DNA from: a virus
DNA: 64,000 bases
Strand: one strand, 5' to 3'
Virus record (IMG/VR): IMGVR_UViG_3300023174_000064
Coordinates: 82,038-146,037 of that record
Each line of letters starts with the position of its first letter. Within the stretch, counting starts at the first letter, position 1. Under the pieces are notes generated by a model, which worked only from the letters and a program-made list of their open reading frames with translations, searched no databases and had not been told where the DNA came from. The position numbers and the translations under genes were made by a program. Below, in pieces: positions 42,190 through 50,268 of the stretch.

Positions 42190-43380
42190 TTATTTTTGTT
42201 GATTTGCTGGATGATCTTTACCAACAACAACTGGAGAACCAGGTTCGCTTGTTGGTCGTACAGCAAAGTTTCCTGCTTTTGCTAGATTCTTCTTACCACC
42301 TTTAATACGAAGACCAGCAATAACACCTTCATTCTCACCAATACCGTTTAGTTGTTTATCCAAATAACGGTGATCGTGAGCGTCTGCATCAACAACTCGC
42401 CACTTCTTACCGGTAGCTTCGTCTACCACATGTGAAGGTAGAACACCACCGGGTTTTTCGCCTCTGCCAGCGTGAACAGCAAACACCATGGCAACAACTC
42501 CACCATTATTTAAATGTTGACGTGCGTGATGCCAATTGCTGTCTGGGCCTTGAATACCTGTAGAAGAAAATGTGAGATGGTAATTATCAGGAAGTTTTTT
42601 AGGAGTACCGTCTGTATTCATTACTCTGCTGGCTATCTTGGTGTAATCGTAAAATTGAGTGTTTTTGTGTTCGCTAAAAATTTCAGGATGTACGGTTTCC
42701 CAAGGAATATCAGAAACAACATTTAGACGAGCAACAGCTTTCTTACCTTGTTTGGCCATGGCCCGTTCGTGTGCGTCTAATTCATTGTGTAGTATTATAC
42801 CAGCACTTTTTGCTTTAGTTACTACTCTTTCTAATTTTCTTCCCCGTGCTTCTTGACTCATGGCTCCACGGCCAGTCATGTTTAAACAAGCTTTAGCACA
42901 CTCTCCGGTTGCACACGGACAAGTATTAATTAAACCGGATTGTTTTTCTGGAAGCAAAGTTAATCCTATTGTTCCTCTGTCTGGAATTGTGGATTCTTCT
43001 TTTGCTAGTTTGGGATTTCCACCTTGTGCAGTAAATAATTTAGTTCCAGGTCTAATTCCTAAATCTGCTCTTGCTGCTTTTTTTGCTTTTTTATCTCTCC
43101 AGAGTTTATGTGATTCACCCATGTCTGCTTTCATTGTTGCAAACGAATATTTTTTAGCTTCAGGTTGAGGAGCAGTGGACGCAAGAACTGGTAATGAGAT
43201 TTGTTCGCTTAAAAATTCAATATAAGTTTCAAAAGTAATGTCTTCAAATAGTTCATCAAATACTGATTCGGTTATTAAACGATCAGCAGTAGTTTCATAA
43301 TTTTCTACTATTACATCACTAATGGTTCTGAATTGTTTTCCAATAAAACGCTCTATTAATTTTTTGCTGAATGGATTCAT
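42190..43380 (-). CDS. Head-targeted GP88-like protein
   Basis: The 396-residue protein starts MNPFSKKLIE (L-I-E at 8-10). The body has CPCATGECAKACLN at 154-167, ARLNVVSDIPWETVHPEIFS, NTQFYDYTKI, NYHLTFSSTG, a GGVVAMVFAVHAGR stretch and DADAHDHRYLD. This cysteine pattern with the following order resembles the mycobacteriophage 'gene 88 product' family. Function unknown; the cysteines suggest a metal or iron-sulfur site. A second L-S-E (residues 57-59) could be a second cleavage site. Confidence 0.72.
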   Translation of the reverse strand: MNPFSKKLIERFIGKQFRTISDVIVENYETTADRLITESVFDELFEDITFETYIEFLSEQISLPVLASTAPQPEAKKYSFATMKADMGESHKLWRDKKAKKAARADLGIRPGTKLFTAQGGNPKLAKEESTIPDRGTIGLTLLPEKQSGLINTCPCATGECAKACLNMTGRGAMSQEARGRKLERVVTKAKSAGIILHNELDAHERAMAKQGKKAVARLNVVSDIPWETVHPEIFSEHKNTQFYDYTKIASRVMNTDGTPKKLPDNYHLTFSSTGIQGPDSNWHHARQHLNNGGVVAMVFAVHAGRGEKPGGVLPSHVVDEATGKKWRVVDADAHDHRYLDKQLNGIGENEGVIAGLRIKGGKKNLAKAGNFAVRPTSEPGSPVVVGKDHPANQQK

Positions 43381-43392
43381 TTTACTTTCCTG

Positions 43393-44112
43393 TTATAAAC
43401 TGAGTCGTTGATCTTGTTTGGATCTGAGATATTCTGTAACTTTATCTAGGTATCCTAGATTGCGTAACTCTTTGAACACCAAGTTCTCCACCGAGAACTC
43501 GCCACCTTGTTTCAGTGCAGCTGCACGCATCTCACGGAATTTAGTTTTTAATGCTTCAAACGCTTCATCTTCCGCACTGGTACTGATTAGCGTATCAATC
43601 TTTTCCACGTACTGTTCAACTTTACGTTTGATGCCCGGATCTTTCAGATTGACTTCTTTCTTTACCGGTTGAACCAACCACTTATCATTCTTGACACTGT
43701 ACACGCCTTGATCTTTGGTGTACGCGGTATCTTTGTCTTGAGCGTACAGTTCAACGTCGTGTCCGTAAATTTTAATATCGTGGACGAGCCCCCATAGTTG
43801 TTTCTTGCCACGCAGGTACTCGTCAAGTAGTCCTTCGCATTCTGGAATCTTATCCATGTCAACCACAACGTGCAGATCAATGTCTGAATACGGTGTGTAG
43901 TTGTAATTGGCGTTACCACCAACTAAAATAATGTCAGTGATTGCCGCAGGAGGAATCTTGGCGAATCCTGCCCAGGTTCTGGCAATCATCATCAGCTTGG
44001 CACGAACTTCAGACTTCAATTTGGTGTCATCCCAAATTTTGAGATTTAACTCGTCATGATACTGCAGTGTTAACTCTACTGCTTCTCGTAAAATGTTCCG
44101 GAAAGATTTCAT
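43393..44112 (-). CDS. Head-targeted nucleotidyltransferase
   Basis: The 239-residue protein starts MKSFRNILRE (L-R-E at 8-10). The nucleotidyltransferase signature GGNANYNYTPYSDIDLHVVV has the catalytic D77 and D79, preceded by a helix. A basic helical C-terminal half follows (FREMRAAALKQGGEFSVENL). The fold transfers nucleotides to protein, RNA or small molecules. If packaged and injected, it could modify host targets early. It overlaps the next gene by one base. Confidence 0.8.
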   Translation of the reverse strand: MKSFRNILREAVELTLQYHDELNLKIWDDTKLKSEVRAKLMMIARTWAGFAKIPPAAITDIILVGGNANYNYTPYSDIDLHVVVDMDKIPECEGLLDEYLRGKKQLWGLVHDIKIYGHDVELYAQDKDTAYTKDQGVYSVKNDKWLVQPVKKEVNLKDPGIKRKVEQYVEKIDTLISTSAEDEAFEALKTKFREMRAAALKQGGEFSVENLVFKELRNLGYLDKVTEYLRSKQDQRLSL

Positions 44113-44942
44113 TAGTCAATCTTGTCTGGATTGCCGTTCATGTAGTCGTGTACTGAACTAATGTAGTCTTTAGCCTTGGTGATTTTGGATTGTACCCAAG
44201 CTTCTAGTTGGGTGTCGTCCTTCATCATGCTTGCAAGCTCTTGAGCCTTTTGTGCAAGAACTTTTAGTTCACCGATAGCCATTTGACCTTCGGTGTCTCG
44301 TTCCTCGTATATTTTTGGCATACTTGGAAGTGAGCCGGTTACCGAATTGTACATCTTCTTGTTAGCGTTTAGAACACTGTTTAACAAACCGCTGCCGGTT
44401 GTTGCAGGTACTGTAGATTGTGGTGCAGGTGTGCGTATTGGGATGCTGGGTATCTTATCTTGATAGACTGGATATTTTCCACGTATATTATCGTTTGGGT
44501 TCTCTTTATCCGGAAGAATACGGTCGTATCCAGATGTTGGTTTTGGAGTTGGAGTAGTATTATCTTCTACTCCAATAAGGTTTCCGTCTGGACCGTAAAT
44601 TGGTTTTCCTGGTTGTGCACCACCCCATGCGCCGGTTCCGGGTTTTGGTTTGCTGCCACCCCAACTGCCGTCTCCAGGAGTTGGTGTTGGCTTGGGTTTT
44701 GGAAACCATGAAGGAAGTGGACGTTCCGGAGCGTCCTTTTTTCTTATCCATCGGTTTCGTGGTTTATAATTAAGACCTACTAATTTGCGATCATATAGTA
44801 TCTCCCAACCACCGTCGTCGGTTGGTGGTTTTGACATATCACTCATTGGATCATAAAATGGGGTATATGGGGTATATGTAATTTTATCTTCACTAACAAT
44901 TTTTTTCCAGGTTTCGTGTAATGCTTTGGTGATGGGATCCAT
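44112..44942 (-). CDS. Head-targeted proline-rich protein
   Basis: The 276-residue protein (start ATG 44942, AAGGAAAT site upstream) begins MDPITKALHE (L-H-E at 8-10). The middle is a proline/glycine/lysine-rich linker (PKPKPTPTPGDG, GKPIYGPDGN). The C-terminus has GELKVLAQKAQELASMMKDD and TQLEAWVQSKITKAKDYISS, a helical module widely found in T4-like marine phage proteins. The longer frame to 45005 lies upstream of the late promoter at 44960-44967 and is not used. Role in the head interior is inferred. Confidence 0.7.
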   Translation of the reverse strand: MDPITKALHETWKKIVSEDKITYTPYTPFYDPMSDMSKPPTDDGGWEILYDRKLVGLNYKPRNRWIRKKDAPERPLPSWFPKPKPTPTPGDGSWGGSKPKPGTGAWGGAQPGKPIYGPDGNLIGVEDNTTPTPKPTSGYDRILPDKENPNDNIRGKYPVYQDKIPSIPIRTPAPQSTVPATTGSGLLNSVLNANKKMYNSVTGSLPSMPKIYEERDTEGQMAIGELKVLAQKAQELASMMKDDTQLEAWVQSKITKAKDYISSVHDYMNGNPDKID

Positions 44943-44959
44943 ATAATTTCCTTTTTTAG

Positions 44960-44967
44960 TATTTATA
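44960..44967 (-). promoter_or_regulatory. T4-type late promoter TATAAATA
   Basis: Exact match, 17 nt upstream of ATG 44942. Confidence 0.7.
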
Positions 44968-44974
44968 CAAAATG

Positions 44975-45001
44975 AAAACCCCCGGATTTCTCCGAGGGTT
45001 T
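44975..45001 (-). terminator. Intrinsic terminator after small membrane gene
   Basis: Stem AACCCTCGGA / TCCGGGGGTT on the minus strand followed by TTTTC. Confidence 0.7.
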
Positions 45002-45025
45002 CCAAAGACCTAAGAGATTACAGGA

Positions 45026-45184
45026 TCACTTGGCGGCGCAAGCACTCACAGCAGCAACCCCAGACCACACCCAAGCAATGGTCTTTACAGCGTAGGGAAG
45101 CACAGCAAGAAACAGCGCAACTTGAAGAGGATTCTTCCAGCAGAATCCACCGCTAACCGGACATGACTTATTATTAGTACTCAT
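45026..45184 (-). CDS. Small membrane protein, 52 aa
   Basis: Start ATG 45184 has a strong AAAGGAG site. The peptide reads STNNKSCPVSGGFCWKNPLQ then VALFLAVLPYAVKTIAWVWS, with one or two hydrophobic spans to the end (GVAAVSACAAK). A membrane or holin-like role is possible, but no known family is recognised. It is followed by its own terminator. Confidence 0.75.
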   Translation of the reverse strand: MSTNNKSCPVSGGFCWKNPLQVALFLAVLPYAVKTIAWVWSGVAAVSACAAK

Positions 45185-45267
45185 TAGTGTCTCCTTTATA
45201 AAATGCCTTCCCGAAAGAAGGTAAGATATCTAGCAGGATTCCACTAATTTTTCCGTTTTAGGAAAAC

Positions 45268-45813
45268 TTAAAAAACCTCGTTTATAGCGTGAATAACGCC
45301 TTTTTGAATGCCAGCATTTGGAAAAACTGCATGAACTGTCTTTAAGTACGATTCTAGGTTCTGGTTACGCTGCCACGAATCTTTCTTGGTTTGTTTTCCT
45401 ACACCACTTTTATCACCAGGATATACGGATATAAACAATCTGCCACCCGGCTTCAAGTGCGATTGTGCGGCTTTCAGTACGTCAAGATGAACTTCTGGTT
45501 CTTTGATTGTGTTCAGCACGTTGAATAAAGTCACAGTGTCTGCGCCTCCGCGAGCCTTCACGGTTTCCGCCACTTTTTTATTGTGTTCTTCTGAACGATT
45601 GAACGGATCCAGCACGTGACTTTCCACTCCGTGTTTGGCTAAAAAGTTCACACCGTGATCGTACTTGCCACCACCCAGATCCACATTAAGTGTGTCCGGC
45701 TTCCATCCAATATGTTTGGCAACAGTACTAAACCCTTTGGCCACTTGCGATTGTGAGGTTCCGGCAGATGAAAACTCTTGAGCTTCTTGTAAGTGTTGTT
45801 TAAATGTTTTCAC
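45268..45813 (-). CDS. Head-targeted SAM-dependent methyltransferase
   Basis: The 181-residue protein starts MKTFKQHLQE (L-Q-E at 8-10). The SAM-binding motif NVDLGGGKYDHGVNFLAKHG is followed by ESHVLDPFNR, then VTLFNVLNTIKEPEVH and LKPGGRLFISVYPGDK. This is a class I Rossmann methyltransferase. The substrate is unknown; a host RNA, DNA or protein target after injection is possible. The next gene upstream overlaps it by four bases. Confidence 0.82.
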   Translation of the reverse strand: MKTFKQHLQEAQEFSSAGTSQSQVAKGFSTVAKHIGWKPDTLNVDLGGGKYDHGVNFLAKHGVESHVLDPFNRSEEHNKKVAETVKARGGADTVTLFNVLNTIKEPEVHLDVLKAAQSHLKPGGRLFISVYPGDKSGVGKQTKKDSWQRNQNLESYLKTVHAVFPNAGIQKGVIHAINEVF

Positions 45814-47513
45814 GAAGGATCTCCTGGCGATTTTATTGTTCCTGCTTCTCGTAGTCGTTGCCTAATTTCAGGAGTAACTCGGTTTGAAAATGCCTGAAGT
45901 CTGCGAACCGTATTAGAATCTCCACCGTTTCTGTATAAATCTATAAATCCACGTTTATCAACTGTATTAGTTTTTCCTGTTTCCCAATCAGTTTCTTGTT
46001 CTGTATACTTTGGTTTAGAGTGGTGTAGTATTTGAAACAGGTGTTCGTCTGATAATGTATGCGGATGATGTTCTGCAATATACATTCGTAATGGTTCAGA
46101 TCCTGTTGTTACAGCTTTAGTTAACAGGTGATCTATATTCATGTCTTCTTTTTTTCGTGCGGCCCATCGTTTTCTTTCTGGACTGCCCATAGAATCCAGA
46201 GCCCATCTCATGGCAGATATTTGCACTGCGTGATTTGGGTGTTCCAGTGCAGTTTCTGCGTGTTCGGGATGCATAGCCGCCATTCGTTGGCCTGCTTGTG
46301 GAACAGCCCACTGAGCAACAAGAGGATCAGGATCGCGTAGTGCACGGTGCATTTGTTCTCGGTCGTATACGTTTCGTGCTCCGTGACTACGAACTATAGG
46401 ATCTTCACTGTCTAATAGCTTACCGACAATATCAGGAGTGATGAGTTGTTTTCTTTCAGAGGAACTCATATCATCCACATGCATCATTGCTTGTTTAACA
46501 GTTTCGCGTCCTCCTTTGGTGAGTGCATCGCGTAATTGTTTGTGTGAAACTGGGTGAGTGTATTTTGCTGAAGCCAAATGTGCTGCTTTCATTCGGTCTG
46601 CTTGTGTGTCTGATTTGGTAGGAACATCTAAAATTTTACTTAGATGTTCTTGTTTATCAGTGTGATTGTCTGTGTGAATATTTTGGTAGTGCATGTAGTC
46701 ACGCATACCATGAATAGCACCACGGGCTTCTGAATCTTTTATTTCTGGAAGAGGTCTGTGTGGATCAGACAGGACTTGCATTTGTTCTGGATTTTTGTCA
46801 TTGGTCCATACCGGAAGATCTTTTTCATTCATAAATTGAATCTGATCGTCTTCGCTTCTATCTTTTACAGGCACATTAATCTGGTACCGTTCTCCCTTGT
46901 ATTTGGGAGCTTTAGGTATCAGCGCGTACAGTGGAGCTTTTTCATTGTAATGCTGAAACCTGTTGCCTTCGCCAGTGGGAGCGGTACACCAGTTGGTACC
47001 ACGACCCACAGCACACGCTGCGGTTTTGGTACGGGGTTGCACGATTGACCAGTGTTCGTTTTCACCGTGAACAGTGTATTCGTCTGGAGACAATCCACCC
47101 AACGATTCATCTGAAACTGGATACACTTTTGCAAGATGGGCGTGTAGTGCACCGGCTCCTTGAATTCTGGCTAAACTGGCATCACTCTTGCCTTCTGCTC
47201 GGGCTTGACGTAAACGTTTCAGATTGGGTATAACTGTGCTATGTACGTCTTCTTCTCGCTGAATTCCTCCACCATGAAAATGTTTCAGAACCCATCGGCC
47301 TTCTTCAGTTGTTAGATCATGTAAACCTAAAGAGTGTGAAATAATATTAGTTTTTGATTCGGGTGTTTGTGCTCCACGATTAGTGTTGTTACGATAATGT
47401 GTGAGTTGTCCTAGTTTATCCAAAATAGCATCACCATGCTGACCAATAAACTGATGCCATGCTTTATTTTCAAGCAGGAACGCTTCTTCCAGATATTGAC
47501 GGAACGATAACAT
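45810..47513 (-). CDS. Head-targeted WCT-motif / HEAT-like protein
   Basis: The 567-residue protein starts MLSFRQYLEE (L-E-E at 8-10). The central part has ACAVGRGTNWCTAPTGEG and RFQHYNEKAPLYALIPK, a WCT domain found in several phage proteins (PcfJ-like style). The C-terminal half has HEAT-like helices (LLDSEDPIVRSHGARNVYDR, RALRDPDPLVAQWAVPQAGQ) and a hydrophilic end. The catalytic nature of the WCT domain is not known. It overlaps both neighbours by four bases or fewer. Confidence 0.72.
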   Translation of the reverse strand: MLSFRQYLEEAFLLENKAWHQFIGQHGDAILDKLGQLTHYRNNTNRGAQTPESKTNIISHSLGLHDLTTEEGRWVLKHFHGGGIQREEDVHSTVIPNLKRLRQARAEGKSDASLARIQGAGALHAHLAKVYPVSDESLGGLSPDEYTVHGENEHWSIVQPRTKTAACAVGRGTNWCTAPTGEGNRFQHYNEKAPLYALIPKAPKYKGERYQINVPVKDRSEDDQIQFMNEKDLPVWTNDKNPEQMQVLSDPHRPLPEIKDSEARGAIHGMRDYMHYQNIHTDNHTDKQEHLSKILDVPTKSDTQADRMKAAHLASAKYTHPVSHKQLRDALTKGGRETVKQAMMHVDDMSSSERKQLITPDIVGKLLDSEDPIVRSHGARNVYDREQMHRALRDPDPLVAQWAVPQAGQRMAAMHPEHAETALEHPNHAVQISAMRWALDSMGSPERKRWAARKKEDMNIDHLLTKAVTTGSEPLRMYIAEHHPHTLSDEHLFQILHHSKPKYTEQETDWETGKTNTVDKRGFIDLYRNGGDSNTVRRLQAFSNRVTPEIRQRLREAGTIKSPGDPS

Positions 47514-47728
47514 CAGTCTGGTCCACCAATCATTTTTGCGATCTCAGGATTTTCCAGTTCTTTCGACGGTTTTTTTTGCAGAATAGATTTGCGCTGATTT
47601 TTCAACCAGCTTTGGTAGTACAACTCCATTTCAGGTTGTGTCATACCACCGTGCTCGGGTGCGCCTTCGTAGTCCGCGTCTTGGGGTTGTTCGTCGGCTT
47701 CCGAGATGTACTGTAAAAATGATTTCAT
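47513..47728 (-). CDS. Head-targeted small acidic protein
   Basis: The 71-residue protein starts MKSFLQYISE (I-S-E at 8-10) at ATG 47728; a four-codon upstream extension is not supported. The rest is charged (EQPQDADYEGAPEHGGMTQP, QKKPSKELENPEIAKMIGG). A candidate internal head protein; no enzymatic motif seen. Confidence 0.72.
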   Translation of the reverse strand: MKSFLQYISEADEQPQDADYEGAPEHGGMTQPEMELYYQSWLKNQRKSILQKKPSKELENPEIAKMIGGPD

Positions 47729-48030
47729 TCGCAGTTCCACTTTCTCAGAGCTTTATTGATGCGTGAGTCTGGATCACGTGCTGTTTTGGCAGACGTTAAC
47801 TTTCGCTTCATGCCTTTCATTCGGCGACAAAATGAAAGTCTGCGCTTGGCTTTCTTGGAGCCCTTTTTTAATTTTTTTGGATCGGTGGTGACAGCAGTTT
47901 GCAGCTTGCTGCCCGGGTTTTCGCGTCGATAAGACTCAACGCCTTTTTTATTCAAACCACCTTCTGGATCTTTACCGGCTTTCCGGGTCCACGCGGCAGA
48001 TTCTTGCAGATGTTGGAGAAATGATTTCAT
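47725..48030 (-). CDS. Head-targeted DUF6321-like basic protein
   Basis: The 101-residue protein starts MKSFLQHLQE (L-Q-E at 8-10), then SAAWTRKAGKDPEGGLNKKG and SKLQTAVTTDPKKLKKGSKK, ending SRINKALRKWNCE. The body resembles the DUF6321-type protein common in phages. Its strong positive charge would suit condensing DNA in the capsid. It overlaps the next gene by four bases. Confidence 0.78.
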   Translation of the reverse strand: MKSFLQHLQESAAWTRKAGKDPEGGLNKKGVESYRRENPGSKLQTAVTTDPKKLKKGSKKAKRRLSFCRRMKGMKRKLTSAKTARDPDSRINKALRKWNCE

Positions 48031-48038
48031 GTAATTGT

Positions 48039-48416
48039 TTACGCGTAGGGGTAGTGTGGATTGGTGGTGTCGTCTAAATCGCGTTGTTGTTTTTCTAAAT
48101 TTTGTAAATGTTTAAATTCTGAATCACTGGCTTTTCGTATAGGATTATCTGTTCCATATTTAAAAGCAGCGTCTTGAACCCATTGTTTAATTGCGTTATC
48201 TGCTTTTTGCGTATCAATTTCTAGTTCGGTGGGTTCACGAAATGGTTCTAGTCTTTCCAGATCTTTGTCTGGTCTGGCTAACTCTCGTGCTCTTTGTCGT
48301 GCTTGTTCGTCTTCTAATTGTTTGACTGCTCGATGAGTGTTCACAGCATCATCCATCGGCTGTTCTTGTTCTGGAGTTAATCCAGCTTCTTGCAGATAAT
48401 GTAGAAACGATTTCAT
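48039..48416 (-). CDS. Head-targeted charged protein
   Basis: The 125-residue protein starts MKSFLHYLQE (L-Q-E at 8-10) and is highly charged and helical (HRAVKQLEDEQARQRARELA). No catalytic motif. The downstream gene is 9 nt away. Confidence 0.7.
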   Translation of the reverse strand: MKSFLHYLQEAGLTPEQEQPMDDAVNTHRAVKQLEDEQARQRARELARPDKDLERLEPFREPTELEIDTQKADNAIKQWVQDAAFKYGTDNPIRKASDSEFKHLQNLEKQQRDLDDTTNPHYPYA

Positions 48417-48808
48417 CTGTTTGCGTCGCGTTCTTGCTTTTCTTTTGCTAGTTGAGCCAGTCGTTCTGGAGTGTATCCAGCTTTGGCTGCTTGTTGTTTT
48501 CCAGAATCAGTGAGATCGTTTCCAATTTTAGGTGTTGGAAGATCAGTACCAGGCACAGGACCTGGGCCTAAACCTAAACCGGTGGATTGTGTTGCGTATG
48601 AATCACCTTGTTTCCAATTGTCTAACATTTTTTCACTACTGTTTTGACGCCAAGTGTCACCAAACGGTACCCCACTTTTCTTATCTTGTACGTCTTGTGC
48701 TGCCGCGTGTAGTGGACGAACTTGTGGGTGTACTGGTGGTTTGGTTGTGTCTGTATTTTCTAAAATTTTATTTACGGTTTCTATTAATCGGCGGGTAATT
48801 GGATCCAT
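48413..48808 (-). CDS. Head-targeted proline/lysine-rich protein
   Basis: The 131-residue protein starts MDPITRRLIE (L-I-E at 8-10), like the protein at 44112-44942. The body is disordered (KPPVHPQVRPLHAAAQDVQD, LGLGPGPVPGTDLPTPKIGN). It overlaps the next gene by four bases. A TATAAATA promoter lies 18 nt upstream. Confidence 0.7.
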   Translation of the reverse strand: MDPITRRLIETVNKILENTDTTKPPVHPQVRPLHAAAQDVQDKKSGVPFGDTWRQNSSEKMLDNWKQGDSYATQSTGLGLGPGPVPGTDLPTPKIGNDLTDSGKQQAAKAGYTPERLAQLAKEKQERDANR

Positions 48809-48826
48809 TTGAAATTCCTTTTTTAT

Positions 48827-48834
48827 TATTTATA
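48827..48834 (-). promoter_or_regulatory. T4-type late promoter TATAAATA
   Basis: Exact match upstream of the 48413-48808 gene. Confidence 0.7.
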
Positions 48835-48836
48835 TG

Positions 48837-49409
48837 TTAACGAATTTTTTTTTGCCACGCGGCAGACTCTGTGATATTTACAGGAGTCATGGCTGCGGGT
48901 CCTGCCGATCCACTACTTTTATCTTTTGGTTTTGGTTTACCAGAACCGGTTGAAACAAAAGTAGCGTTAGCGTCTGGATCTATAGGTCTAAACATTAGTG
49001 TATCAATCACGTTTTGGCGAAACGTTTGAGTTAATTCGTCGTGAGTTCTTTGTTTAAAATTATATCCAGTTCCTGCTGCGTCTCGTTTGGCAACAGCTCG
49101 AAACCCTGCAGGATTTCCGTATAATTCTCCGGTCATTCGGTCTTGATCAAAAGCGGTTCCCACATCTGTTCTCCACGCTTTTTCTTTGTCCATATTCATT
49201 TCTCTGTTCATAGCGTTTGCATATGCGGCAGATATTATCCAACCGGATTCGTTTCCTCCAGCCGGACTATATGCTGTAGCAAATAAAGCTTTTTGTTTGT
49301 CGTATTCTTCTCGTTGCTTTTTTGCTTCTTCTCCTGCGTCTGCAGGTAATGCGGATCTGGGGGCGTAAAATTGTTGCTGTTCTGTGATGTATTGGAGAAA
49401 TGATTTCAT
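48837..49409 (-). CDS. Head-targeted protein with GxPAGFxAV motif
   Basis: The 190-residue protein starts MKSFLQYITE (I-T-E at 8-10). It contains TGELYGNPAGFRAVAKRDAA, which resembles GELEGDPAGFKAVRERQKRG at the end of the ART-like protein (36696-37859), so the two share a C-terminal-type motif. A proline/lysine-rich tail follows. Function unknown. Confidence 0.7.
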   Translation of the reverse strand: MKSFLQYITEQQQFYAPRSALPADAGEEAKKQREEYDKQKALFATAYSPAGGNESGWIISAAYANAMNREMNMDKEKAWRTDVGTAFDQDRMTGELYGNPAGFRAVAKRDAAGTGYNFKQRTHDELTQTFRQNVIDTLMFRPIDPDANATFVSTGSGKPKPKDKSSGSAGPAAMTPVNITESAAWQKKIR

Positions 49410-49943
49410 TTAAAATCCTTCTGCAGAGTAATTAAGACCCGACGAATCCATAGTTTCTTTGTGGCGGGCAAGATTTGAAACAAACTTTACAGCGTAATGT
49501 TTACTTATTTCTTCTAGCGGATTTTCTATAACACGCTGAGACACAGGGCTGGGTGCGCGTTCACCCGGAGCAAAATACTCTGCTCCTACGGTTTGTTGGA
49601 ATCCTTGACGAACATTGTATTGGGATAATACGGGGCGATGGCTTTGTATTGCTTCACGGTCTGCTTCATCAAAGTACACTGTGGGTTTACTGTTCTTTGT
49701 GCGTGCTCCGGTGGTTATCCAACGAGTGGCACGAGGAACTGCATATGTTAGAACGTGGTGCAACTTGCCGGTAAACAATCCTGTGCGACGTGACCAGTCT
49801 GCGGGAGGATTCCATCCGGCCACGTTTCCTGATTCTGAACCGTCTGGAGAAATGGCGTACTCGTGTGCTTCAGGAGTTACCTGTTGATCATCAAATCTGT
49901 ACAGTTTTCCGGATTCTGTGATGTGCTGGAGAAACGATTTCAT
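49410..49943 (-). CDS. Head-targeted protein of unknown function
   Basis: The 177-residue protein starts MKSFLQHITE (I-T-E at 8-10), then ADWSRRTGLFTGKLHHVLTY, TVYFDEADREAIQSHRPVLS and AEYFAPGERAPSPVSQRVIE. A TATAAATA promoter at 49950-49957 leaves 6 nt to the ATG, so the mRNA is predicted leaderless. It heads the minus-strand head-protein run. Confidence 0.72.
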   Translation of the reverse strand: MKSFLQHITESGKLYRFDDQQVTPEAHEYAISPDGSESGNVAGWNPPADWSRRTGLFTGKLHHVLTYAVPRATRWITTGARTKNSKPTVYFDEADREAIQSHRPVLSQYNVRQGFQQTVGAEYFAPGERAPSPVSQRVIENPLEEISKHYAVKFVSNLARHKETMDSSGLNYSAEGF

Positions 49944-49949
49944 TTTAAA

Positions 49950-49957
49950 TATTTATA
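49950..49957 (-). promoter_or_regulatory. T4-type late promoter TATAAATA, leaderless
   Basis: Exact match, 6 nt before ATG 49943. Confidence 0.7.
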
Positions 49958-49963
49958 AGAACT

Positions 49964-50001
49964 GGGGGATCCATGGGGAAATCAGAAGGGGGGTATGGGG
50001 G
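49964..50001 (+). repeat. G-rich direct repeat, copy 1
   Basis: GGGGGATCCATGGGGAAATC followed by a G-run, TAT and a second G-run. Four G-tracts of four or more make it G-quadruplex-capable on the plus strand. Confidence 0.85.
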
Positions 50002-50041
50002 TACCCTCTCGTATTTAAAAATTTAGAAACTGGGTGCAACC

Positions 50042-50081
50042 GGGGGATCCATGGGGAAATCGATAGGGGGGTATGGGGGGG
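50042..50081 (+). repeat. G-rich direct repeat, copy 2
   Basis: Nearly identical to copy 1, 78 bp away, with a few differences (CGATAG in place of AGAAG) and a slightly longer final G-run. Confidence 0.85.
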
Positions 50082-50268
50082 TCTGCGTTATTAGAGGGAT
50101 GGATGGTGTCTCGACCGGGTAGACTTGCTAGCCCCGGATCCTTCCAGATGGGACCCGCTCCGTGCAACTGTCCGGACAGGACCCCCCTCCCCACGCTGTA
50201 TGCTTCCACCGCCCCCGGTGTCAACCGAAATGTTCTACAATCTTAATCTTAATAATTCAAAAAACTTT

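Noticed and set aside
50015-50224. ORF over the G-rich repeats
   Set aside because: No start signals and low-complexity content; the region is better explained as regulatory.
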